This document shows, in pieces, positions 6,452-12,312 of a stretch of 12,312 nt of DNA (position 1 is the stretch's first letter; every line of letters begins with the position of its first letter). The notes under the pieces are model-generated. The model was given only the letters and a program-made list of their open reading frames with translations. It did not search any database and was not told where the DNA came from. Origin of the DNA: DATKZB01 sp035528235 (GTDB lineage: Bacteria > Planctomycetota > Phycisphaerae > FEN-1346); assembly GCA_035528235.1 (NCBI GenBank), contig DATKZB010000027.1:1-12312 (forward strand), written 5' to 3'. The translations under genes and the position numbers were made by a program.

Positions 6452-8125
6452 TCAGCCGTCGGATGATTCGGCGGCGGGCGCCGGCGCGGGCTTCTCGGGC
6501 TGGGCCTCGGCGAACACCGGGTCCTCCCCGTCCAGGAACCCCATGTTCTCGAGGGCCAACGCCAGACTCGCCTCAACGGCTTCCTCGCCGGGACGGCGCC
6601 CGAGGGCGCTACGGTACTGCTCGACGGCCACCGGCCAGAGCCCCTGGTCGGCATAGACCAGGCCGAGCCGATAGTGCAGGTCCACGTACTCCGGTTGCAG
6701 GTTGACCGCCTGCGACAGGGCCGACGTGGCCTCGTCGAGCCGTCCGGCCTCCCAGGCTGTCAGGCCCAGTTTGACCAGTGCCCGGGTGTACGTGGGGTTG
6801 ATGGCCACGGCGGCGCGGAACTCCCCGAGCGCCTCGTCCAGCCGGCCGGCGCTCTTCAGCAGCAATCCGTACCGATAGCGGTAGTCGGGGTAATCGGGAT
6901 GCGCCGCCACGGCCTGGGCGTGGTCGCGAAGTTCGGCGCCCAGGACCTCGGCCGGGTCCAACTCCTCGACCAGGGCGCCCAGGGCCGCCGAAGGGGTCCC
7001 CAACTCCCGGCCCAGGGCCGACGACAGCGACGCTCGCATGGCCGCGTGCGACATCTGCTGGTACAATTGCGCGGACCCCGGCGCGATCTCGGACGCCATC
7101 TCGACGGCCTCGTCGGCCTCCTTCTCCATGCCCATCTGGCGATAGGCGAACCCCAGACCGACGTACGCCTCCAGGTACCCATCGTTGATGCGCGATGCCC
7201 GCTCGTAATGGCGGACGGCCTCTTCCGGGCGGCCCAGTTCCGAGAGGACCTGCCCGCGCAGGGCCAAGGCGTCGAGATACCGTGGATTCAGCGTCAGGGC
7301 CTGCACGAGGTGGTAGTCGGCCGTCTCAATGTCGCCGGCCATCACCAGCAGACGGGCCGCACGGAAGTGCATGTCCGGGTAGTCCGGGTGGGCATCGAGG
7401 ACGCGGCAGATCTCGTCGAGGGCCTGCTCGGGCATGCCCTCGTCTTCCAGGCAGTCGGCCAGGTGGCACCGGGCTTCCCAGTTGTCGGGCTCGATGATGA
7501 TGGCGTCCTGGTACTCGTGGCTGGCGGCCATCATGTCGCCGCGGCGGACGTGCAGAGCCGCCAGGTTCATCCGCGTCTCGAAGTCGCCCGGCCGGTCGCG
7601 TTTCAGCGCCGCGTAGTGGTGGATGGCGGCCTCGAGATTGCCGGCGACCACTTCCAGCGCCGCCAGCCGCTGACGGGCCGCCACGTGGCCCGAGTCCACC
7701 GCCAGGGCCGACCGGTACGCGGCCGCGGCCTCGTCGGCGGCGCCCTGCCGCTCGTGAAGTTGCCCGATGACGTACCGCACCGTGGCGGGCTGCTGGCACC
7801 GCTCGGCCACCGGCGTCAGGATGGCGACGGCTGCCTTCGGATCGCCCAGGTCGCTCAGGACCGCGGCCAGGGCCACCCGGGCGTCGTCGAGGTTCGGGTC
7901 GAGCCGCGCGGCCGTCTCCAGGGCCTGCCTGGCGGCGGCCAGGCGTCCCAGTTCCATCTGCTTGAGGCCCAGCACGAGTTGGCAGTCGGCCCGCCGCGGG
8001 TGGTCGTTAACGTCCTGCTGAGCGGCTTCGAGCGTGACGTCGCCCGAGGGCCGCAGGAACTTGCTCAGGTACCCCGTGAAGTCGCCCGCCAAGCCCCGGC
8101 CCAGCAGACGCAGGAGGTAACTCAT
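6452..8125 (-). CDS. Large tetratricopeptide-repeat protein
   Basis: This 557-aa protein is built almost wholly of TPR helices from about residue 35 to 530, probably more than ten repeats, and would act as a protein-binding scaffold. The 34-residue pattern with Gly/Ala/Pro positions is plain, for example around 280-345 and 405-515. The segment HPDYPD followed by an aromatic/Arg stretch occurs at 246-251 and 409-414, suggesting internal duplication of a block. The N-terminus (1-25) is short and amphipathic with no cleavable signal. The C-terminus (about 540-557) is Pro/Ala/Glu-rich and likely disordered. The start overlaps the upstream stop (ATGA), with a strong Shine-Dalgarno inside the upstream gene. 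No enzymatic motif is seen. The partner and pathway are unknown. Confidence 0.88.
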   Translation of the reverse strand: MSYLLRLLGRGLAGDFTGYLSKFLRPSGDVTLEAAQQDVNDHPRRADCQLVLGLKQMELGRLAAARQALETAARLDPNLDDARVALAAVLSDLGDPKAAVAILTPVAERCQQPATVRYVIGQLHERQGAADEAAAAYRSALAVDSGHVAARQRLAALEVVAGNLEAAIHHYAALKRDRPGDFETRMNLAALHVRRGDMMAASHEYQDAIIIEPDNWEARCHLADCLEDEGMPEQALDEICRVLDAHPDYPDMHFRAARLLVMAGDIETADYHLVQALTLNPRYLDALALRGQVLSELGRPEEAVRHYERASRINDGYLEAYVGLGFAYRQMGMEKEADEAVEMASEIAPGSAQLYQQMSHAAMRASLSSALGRELGTPSAALGALVEELDPAEVLGAELRDHAQAVAAHPDYPDYRYRYGLLLKSAGRLDEALGEFRAAVAINPTYTRALVKLGLTAWEAGRLDEATSALSQAVNLQPEYVDLHYRLGLVYADQGLWPVAVEQYRSALGRRPGEEAVEASLALALENMGFLDGEDPVFAEAQPEKPAPAPAAESSDG

Positions 8126-9111
8126 GCCTCACCTCCTTCGCCGGCCGCGGCGGTCGCGAGAGCTTCAATGGCCTGGTGTGCCTCTTGGCAGTTGCCGTCT
8201 ATCTGGAGTGCCTGCCGATAGGCGTCGGCGGCCTCGCCGTGGCGGCCCTGCTGGCGGAGCAGGCGTCCGAGACGCAGGTGCACGTCGGCCCAGCGCGGCC
8301 TGAGGTGGGCGGCCTGCCGGCATCGCTGCTCGGCCCGTTTGGGTTCGCCGCTCTTCTCGTGCAGCCGCACGGAAAGCAGGCAGGCCTCGACGTAATGTGG
8401 GTTGATGGTCAGGGCCTTCTCGGCGGCCTCAATCGCGCGGTCGATCTCGCCCAGTTGTTCGGCCACGACGCTGAGCCCGAAGTGGACGTCGGCATGGGCC
8501 GGATGGTCGGCCGCCAGCCTCGCGAGCGCCCGCCGCGCCGCACGAAGCGTCTCGCGCTGCCTGGAACCCGGCGACCCTTTGCGCGGTATCAGGGCCTCGG
8601 CCACTTCGGGGTCGCGTGAGACGATTCGCTCGATGACGGCGGCGTGGCGCGACACGTGTGGCGGCCGCCGCGCCGCCCGGCCGCCCGACGAGGCCACACA
8701 CCGCTCGCCCACGCGCAGCAGCCACGCCGCTACCGCGCCCTCGTCGCCGGCCAGCGCCGCGGCCTGCTTCAGCGTCTCGGCCGACGAGGCCGTGTGGCCG
8801 GCGGCGCCCTCGGCCAGCCCCAGGTCGCGCACGAAGCCGAACCGCGCCGGTTCCCTGGCGACGGCTCGCTTCAGGTGCCGCAGCCCCGACTCGTAGTCCC
8901 CCGCTCCGCACAGAATCAGACCCAGCAGATGGTGGATGGGCCCGGTGCGCTCGGCCAGGCCGAGGGCCGCGCGGAGGACCTCGCAGGCCTGGGCCAGGCG
9001 GCCGGTCCGGACGAGCCACGCGGCCAAGGCGGTGTGGGCCTGGGTCCGGGCGGGCTCCTGCCGGGCCTGCTCCCTCAGCACCGCCTCCTTCTCGTAGTCG
9101 TGACGCCGCAT
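8122..9111 (-). CDS. Tetratricopeptide-repeat protein, middle gene of the TPR operon
   Basis: The 329-aa protein has two TPR blocks (about 20-120 and 190-320) joined by a linker (about 135-185) rich in Arg, Ser and Gly. The second block shows standard repeats such as those around 205-235 and 272-305. There is no signal peptide or membrane helix, so it is probably cytoplasmic. GGGAGG lies 11 nt before the ATG. The gene follows the SPOR lipoprotein gene after 41 nt and overlaps the next TPR gene by 4 nt, so the three are most likely one operon. I recognise the fold but not a specific family. Confidence 0.87.
   Translation of the reverse strand: MRRHDYEKEAVLREQARQEPARTQAHTALAAWLVRTGRLAQACEVLRAALGLAERTGPIHHLLGLILCGAGDYESGLRHLKRAVAREPARFGFVRDLGLAEGAAGHTASSAETLKQAAALAGDEGAVAAWLLRVGERCVASSGGRAARRPPHVSRHAAVIERIVSRDPEVAEALIPRKGSPGSRQRETLRAARRALARLAADHPAHADVHFGLSVVAEQLGEIDRAIEAAEKALTINPHYVEACLLSVRLHEKSGEPKRAEQRCRQAAHLRPRWADVHLRLGRLLRQQGRHGEAADAYRQALQIDGNCQEAHQAIEALATAAAGEGGEA
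8129..8138 (-). promoter_or_regulatory. Strong ribosome binding site embedded in the upstream TPR gene
   Basis: On the minus strand AAGGAGGTGA lies 3 nt before ATG 8125, with the GGAGGT core 5 nt before it. It sits within the last codons of the upstream gene. With the ATGA overlap it indicates coupled translation of the two TPR proteins. Confidence 0.75.
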
Positions 9112-9152
9112 GTCGTCGTCATCCTCCCTGCTCGCCTCGGCCTACGGCCGCA

Positions 9153-9998
9153 TCACGGAACGATGAGCGCCTCGAAGCCCGCCTGGCGGACCCGCCGGGC
9201 CAGCGCCTCGGCCCCGGCGTACGTCGGCGCCCGGCCCACCTGGACGGCATGGAGCGTCTGCCGGCCCGTGGTCACCTTGGCGATGCGGACGGCAAAGCCC
9301 GCCCGTTGGGCGCGGTGTGCCTGGCTCTGGGCGGTCGTCATGGCCGCGAACGCCCCCGTCTGGACGCGGAAGGCGTCGGCGTGCAATCGCCTCATCGCCA
9401 ACGTGGCCCACGGCGTATTCGAGTAATCCTCGATGACGCGGGCCAGGTACTTGTCGGCCATCGACCATCGGCCCAGCCGCTGAAGGCTCACGCCCGCGCG
9501 AAAGAGAATGGCCGCCATCGGCAGACCGTCGCGCGAACCGGCCAGGACCTTGCCGTAGTGTTCGAGGGCCTTGAGGTCGTTCCCCTCCTCGTAGTACAGG
9601 TTGCCGACGGCCACCCGGGCAAACTGATCGATGGGCGGGCGGGCGCCCGCGCCGATGGCCCGGACGAAATCGGTCTTGGCCTCGGCCCGCCGGTTGAGGC
9701 GGACGAGCGCCTCGCCGCGGTAGTAATAGACCTCGCCGCGGTCCGGCGACGTGGGGTCCGAACGCAGGTATTGCGTGAAGCCCCCGATGGCCTTCTCCCA
9801 CTGCCCCGCCCGGAATGCCGCGTACCCCGTGTCGAACGCCTCGCGGTCGGCCCGCCGGTTGGCCGCGCACCCACCGGTCCCGGCCACGACCAACGCCAGA
9901 GCCAGCGCAGCAAACCCGTGCACCGCCACCTTCCTCCCGCCAACGCCGTGCCCGGCTGAACGGGTGGCTTTGCGTGCCCATACACCACGTTGGCCCAT
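9153..9998 (-). CDS. TPR lipoprotein with C-terminal SPOR domain
   Basis: This is a probable envelope lipoprotein of up to 281 aa. A hydrophobic signal segment (about 28-42) preceded by R22-K23 ends at TGGC with C44, a plausible though imperfect lipobox. TPR-like helices fill about 52-205. Residues 208-281 are a SPOR domain, beginning with the RVQTGAF-type strand and repeating a QVGRAPTYAGAEAL half. SPOR domains bind denuded peptidoglycan glycans, mainly at division sites. The start is uncertain. ATG 9998 keeps the positive n-region but has no clear Shine-Dalgarno. GTG 9923 has GGGAGG 9 nt upstream but leaves no positive charge before the hydrophobic core. It is the first gene of the TPR operon. 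By architecture it resembles YbgF/CpoB-like or BamD-like TPR lipoproteins, but I cannot assign one. Confidence 0.85.
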   Translation of the reverse strand: MGQRGVWARKATRSAGHGVGGRKVAVHGFAALALALVVAGTGGCAANRRADREAFDTGYAAFRAGQWEKAIGGFTQYLRSDPTSPDRGEVYYYRGEALVRLNRRAEAKTDFVRAIGAGARPPIDQFARVAVGNLYYEEGNDLKALEHYGKVLAGSRDGLPMAAILFRAGVSLQRLGRWSMADKYLARVIEDYSNTPWATLAMRRLHADAFRVQTGAFAAMTTAQSQAHRAQRAGFAVRIAKVTTGRQTLHAVQVGRAPTYAGAEALARRVRQAGFEALIVP

Positions 9999-10118
9999 GC
10001 TGTAACATCGGCCCCTGCCTGTTGGGGCCTTCAGCCAAAAAGGCGTCGCCGTGACGGATTATCGGACGCAAGACGTGGGGGAACCGGGCCGGCGGCCGCA
10101 TGCCGCGCGGGACCCTCT

Positions 10119-10279
10119 GCGAGCCGACCCCGCGGACCGTCGCACTTGTGCGCGGTGGGTCCCCGTACCCACCGCGCCGACCCGCAGTCGGACCGCGAGC
10201 GTGGCGGGTGCGGGGACCCGCCACGCAAACACGCGGGGACCCGCCACGCAAAGACGCGAGCCGACGCCGCCGACCATCG
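10119..10279. repeat. Palindromic element 2: inverted hairpin pair plus an extra half copy, between imperfect direct repeats
   Basis: Hairpin one has arms 10150-10160 and 10167-10177 around loop CCCCGT. Hairpin two has arms 10199-10209 and 10216-10226 around loop GCGGGG. Both stems are perfect over 11 bp, the spacer is 21 nt, and hairpin two is an inverted copy of hairpin one, so the loops are mutually complementary. A 20-nt piece spanning loop two, its right arm and AAA (10210-10229) is repeated directly at 10233-10252. The array is flanked by 24-nt direct repeats, 10119-10142 and 10256-10279, matching at 21 of 24 bases. It fills much of the 297-bp gap between glyS and the SPOR gene. Elsewhere in that gap I see only a small GGCCCC/GGGGCC hairpin (10010-10029) and an isolated -10-like GATAAT on the minus strand (10063-10058). 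Confidence 0.75.
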
Positions 10280-10295
10280 AGAAACGGCCGTCCCG

Positions 10296-11972
10296 CTACA
10301 GGTGCAGCCGTTCGCGGACGTAGGCCAGCACGCCCTCGGCGGGCACGCGGACCTGCTGCATCGAGTCGCGGTCGCGGACCGTGACGGTGCCGTCCTGGGC
10401 GGTCTGGCCGTCGACCGTGACGCAGAACGGCGTGCCGGCCTCGTCCTGGCGGCGATAGCGGCGGCCCACGGCCCCCTTCTCGTCGTAGAAGGCCGCGAAG
10501 TGTTCGCGGCAGGCCTCCCAGATGGCGTGGGCCTTCTCGGGCATGCCGTCTTTGCGGACCAGCGGGAAGACCGCCACCTTGATGGGCGCCAGACGCGGGT
10601 GGAACCTGAGGACCGTCCGCCGCTGCGGGTTGCCCTTCTCGTCGGGGGCCTCGTCCTCCTCGTACGCCTCGCACAGGAACGCCAGGGCCGCGCGGTCGAC
10701 GCCGCCGGAAGGCTCGATGACGTACGGGACGTACCGTTCCTTGGTCTGGTCGTCGAAGTAGGTCATGTCGCGGCCGGACGCGTCGGCATGCGCCTTGAGG
10801 TCGAAGTCGGTCCGGTTGGCGATGCCCTCGAGTTCCGCCAGGCCGAACGGGAAGGCGTACTCGACGTCGGCGCAGGCCCGGGCGTAATGGGCCAGTTCGT
10901 CCTTTTCGTGGTCGCGCAGATGCAACTTGTCGCTCTTCAGGCCGTGGTCGACGTACCACTTGAACCGCGCGTCGCGCCAGTAGGCGTACCACTTGTCGGC
11001 CTCGCTCGGGTGGCAGAAGAACTCGATCTCCATCTGCTCGAACTCGCGGCTGCGGAAGGTGTAGTTGCGCGGGTTGATCTCGTTGCGGAACGCCTTGCCG
11101 ATCTGGGCGATGCCGAAGGGGATCTTGAGGCGCGACGTGTCCAGCACGTTCGCGTAGTTGGCGAAGATGCCCTGGGCGGTTTCGGGGCGGAGGTAGGCTT
11201 GGGCCGACGAGTCTTCCATGGCGCCGACGAAGGTCTTGAACATCATGTTGAACTTGCGGGCGTCGGTGAGCGCCTCAGGCACTCCGCACGCCGGACAGTC
11301 GGGCCTCGGGAAGGCACGAGACCATACTCCACCTTCGGGCCTCTTGAGAACCGTAAGTGGAAACACGTAAGAAACCGGAAGGTTGCCTATCTGCTTGGCC
11401 TGCCTGTTCGTCAGCCGGGCTGCCGCGACCGCCTCTTGGGGAGTCGTCGCTGAAACCGTCTTTTGCAGGACGGGGCGCAATCTCTGGTCATTGACAGTCA
11501 TCAATTCATCAAACTCTCGCTCTATGCGAATCTTGTCTGCCTGCGAAATAGCCTTTACCAGTTCGGCCTCCATTTCTCTTTTAAGCCGACGGTTTTCAGC
11601 CGGTACTTCCTCAAATAGACTTGGCGGAACGGGAGTGGGGCTGTATCCAACAAGATAAACGTGGTCCGCCCGGAACCGGGCCTTGCACTGTTTGCAGTCC
11701 ACCAGGGGATCGTTGAAGTTGACGACGTGGCCGGAGGCCTCCCAGACCTTGGGGTTCATGATGATGGAGCAGTCGAGGCCGACGATGTTGTCGCGGCTGC
11801 GGACGACGTCGTGCCACCAGGCGTCCTTGATGTTCCGCTTGAGTTCGACGCCCAGGGGGCCGTAGTCCCAGAATCCGTTGATGCCGCCGTAGATTTCGCT
11901 CGACGGGAAGATGAACCCCCGCCGCTTGGCCAGCGAAACGATCTTCTCCATCAGGTCCTGCTCGGTCGCCAT
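10296..11972 (-). CDS. glyS: Glycyl-tRNA synthetase, alpha2 (single-chain) class II type
   Basis: The enzyme charges tRNA-Gly with glycine in the cytosol. The 558-aa chain is the homodimeric form shared by eukaryotes, archaea and some bacteria, not the alpha2beta2 form. The N-terminal catalytic domain begins with FIFPSSEIYGGINGFWDYGP (20-39). Motif 2 is FRNEINPR (295-302) and motif 3 is EPSGGVDRAAL (420-430). The anticodon-binding domain spans about 463-558. Four cysteines, C93/C96 and C226/C229, make a likely zinc site. Between the two pairs lies an insertion (about 104-218) encoded by AT-richer DNA unlike the rest of the gene. The reading frame is unbroken and all catalytic motifs are present, so the gene should be functional. 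AAGGAG lies shortly before the ATG. It has its own promoter and leader. The symbol glyQS is also used for this form. Confidence 0.95.
   Translation of the reverse strand: MATEQDLMEKIVSLAKRRGFIFPSSEIYGGINGFWDYGPLGVELKRNIKDAWWHDVVRSRDNIVGLDCSIIMNPKVWEASGHVVNFNDPLVDCKQCKARFRADHVYLVGYSPTPVPPSLFEEVPAENRRLKREMEAELVKAISQADKIRIEREFDELMTVNDQRLRPVLQKTVSATTPQEAVAAARLTNRQAKQIGNLPVSYVFPLTVLKRPEGGVWSRAFPRPDCPACGVPEALTDARKFNMMFKTFVGAMEDSSAQAYLRPETAQGIFANYANVLDTSRLKIPFGIAQIGKAFRNEINPRNYTFRSREFEQMEIEFFCHPSEADKWYAYWRDARFKWYVDHGLKSDKLHLRDHEKDELAHYARACADVEYAFPFGLAELEGIANRTDFDLKAHADASGRDMTYFDDQTKERYVPYVIEPSGGVDRAALAFLCEAYEEDEAPDEKGNPQRRTVLRFHPRLAPIKVAVFPLVRKDGMPEKAHAIWEACREHFAAFYDEKGAVGRRYRRQDEAGTPFCVTVDGQTAQDGTVTVRDRDSMQQVRVPAEGVLAYVRERLHL
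11320..11665 (-). other. Compositionally distinct segment inside glyS (insertion domain)
   Basis: Counting bases in 11341-11640 gives about 54% G+C, with several 60-base blocks at 47-50%, whereas the flanking coding DNA looks close to two thirds. Third codon positions are often A or T here, which is rare elsewhere in the window. It encodes about residues 104-218: a charged, probably helical stretch (125-160) followed by a Thr/Ala/Gln-rich part and a Pro-rich tail. I recognise no domain. GlyRS proteins vary in length at this place, so part of it may replace the usual insertion. Confidence 0.65.
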
Positions 11973-12011
11973 TCCCGCTCCTTTGAACTCGTTGCCGGGC
12001 CACGGACAAAC

Positions 12012-12032
12012 GGTGCGTGCGGAGCACGCACC
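12012..12032. other. Hairpin in the glyS leader
   Basis: GGTGCGTGC (12012-12020) and GCACGCACC (12024-12032) form a perfect 9-bp stem around loop GGA. It lies about 40 nt upstream of the glyS start, within the predicted 5' leader. It does not resemble a T-box. It may be a single REP-like palindrome or a leader structure. Confidence 0.55.
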
Positions 12033-12107
12033 CTACAGGCTCGTCGCCAGGCCCCACCCGCCGCGGTCGCGGCATAGTCCCACCCCGCCGCCCGCCCGGA
12101 AGGGGGC

Positions 12108-12136
12108 ATCATAGTGGCCCGCCCCAGGCGGGTCAA
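12108..12136 (-). promoter_or_regulatory. Sigma-70-type promoter for glyS
   Basis: On the minus strand TTGACC (12136-12131, five of six consensus) is followed by 17 nt and TATGAT (12113-12108, five of six). Transcription would start near 12101, giving a leader of about 130 nt before ATG 11972. Confidence 0.75.
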
Positions 12137-12157
12137 GGTGACGTGCCGCGCGGGGGC

Positions 12158-12300
12158 CTACAGCGTTTTAAGATTGCGTATTCACACCACCATTTGGGCG
12201 CGGTGGGTCCCCGTACCCACCGCGCCAACCCGCAGTCGGACCTCAAGCGCGGCGGGTGCGGGGACCCGCCGCGCAAACACGCAATGTCAAACTGCTCTAC
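12158..12300. repeat. Palindromic element 3: inverted hairpin pair with about 24-bp terminal inverted repeats
   Basis: The left end, starting CTACAGCG at 12158, and the reverse complement of the right end (finishing CTGCTCTAC at 12300) align over about 24 bases with some 18 matches. Inside are hairpin one (arms 12198-12208 and 12215-12225, loop CCCCGT) and hairpin two (arms 12247-12257 and 12264-12274, loop GCGGGG). Both stems are perfect over 11 bp and the spacer is 21 nt. Hairpin two is an inverted copy of hairpin one. The 85-bp core 12198-12282 matches 10150-10234 in element 2 except for six substitutions, two of which are a compensatory pair. It lies upstream of the glyS promoter. Together with the leader and promoter it accounts for most of the gene-free stretch 11973-12312. 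Confidence 0.75.
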
Positions 12301-12312
12301 GGGACGTACCCC

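Noticed and set aside
9999..10118. A promoter for the SPOR/TPR operon at the -10-like GATAAT (10063-10058, minus strand)
   Set aside because: No acceptable -35 box is found 16-19 nt upstream, so it was mentioned only as an isolated match.
10150..10260. A CRISPR array
   Set aside because: The repeats are palindromes in inverted orientation with a conserved 21-nt spacer shared with a second locus, and no unique spacers or cas genes are present.
11320..11665. An intein inside glyS
   Set aside because: The segment is only about 115 aa, does not begin with a Cys/Ser splice junction or end with the His-Asn motif, and shows no splicing blocks. The gene remains in frame without removal.
11973..12107. 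A T-box riboswitch controlling glyS
   Set aside because: I see no T-box consensus, specifier-loop arrangement or terminator/antiterminator pair. Only one short 9-bp hairpin is present.

Overview
This is high-GC bacterial DNA, roughly two thirds G+C by eye. It holds nine tightly packed protein genes, clear Shine-Dalgarno sites, and three near-consensus sigma-70 promoters that all have 17-bp spacers. The gene families are an HD-GYP response regulator, a YrdC/phosphatase fusion, TPR and SPOR proteins, and a single-chain class II glycyl-tRNA synthetase of the alpha2 type. They suggest an environmental bacterium, and Planctomycetota or a relative is my guess. That placement is inference, because the window has no rRNA or other strong phylogenetic marker.

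Layout. 150-1790 (+) encodes a REC-GAF-HD-GYP cyclic-di-GMP-type output protein. 1791-2036 is intergenic, with a palindromic repeat element, a further hairpin and a strong promoter. 2037-3700 (+) is a two-gene operon: a fused TsaC/Sua5-type threonylcarbamoyl-AMP synthase and low-molecular-weight phosphatase, then ribose-5-phosphate isomerase B. All remaining genes are on the minus strand. trkA and trkH (3725-6328) encode a potassium uptake system with its own promoter at 6400-6428. Three genes at 6452-9998 form a TPR operon, read in the order SPOR-domain lipoprotein, TPR protein, TPR protein. glyS (10296-11972) has its own promoter and a leader of about 130 nt.

How the genes relate. The YrdC, phosphatase and RpiB order matches the Bacillus subtilis ywlC/ywlE/ywlF (rpiB) neighbourhood as I recall it, with the first two genes fused here. 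TrkH and TrkA are the membrane channel and cytosolic regulatory ring of one transporter. The TPR/SPOR genes look like a translationally coupled cell-envelope scaffold set of unknown substrate.

The least ordinary content is non-coding. Three intergenic elements (1793-1910, about 10119-10279, 12158-12300) share one plan: two hairpins with perfect 11-bp stems, the second an inverted copy of the first, separated by 19-21 nt. In two of them the whole is bounded by imperfect terminal inverted repeats beginning CTACAGCG. Stem differences between hairpin copies preserve pairing, so structure appears to be what is maintained. A second oddity is an AT-richer segment of about 350 bp inside glyS, which encodes an insertion between the two halves of its four-cysteine zinc motif.
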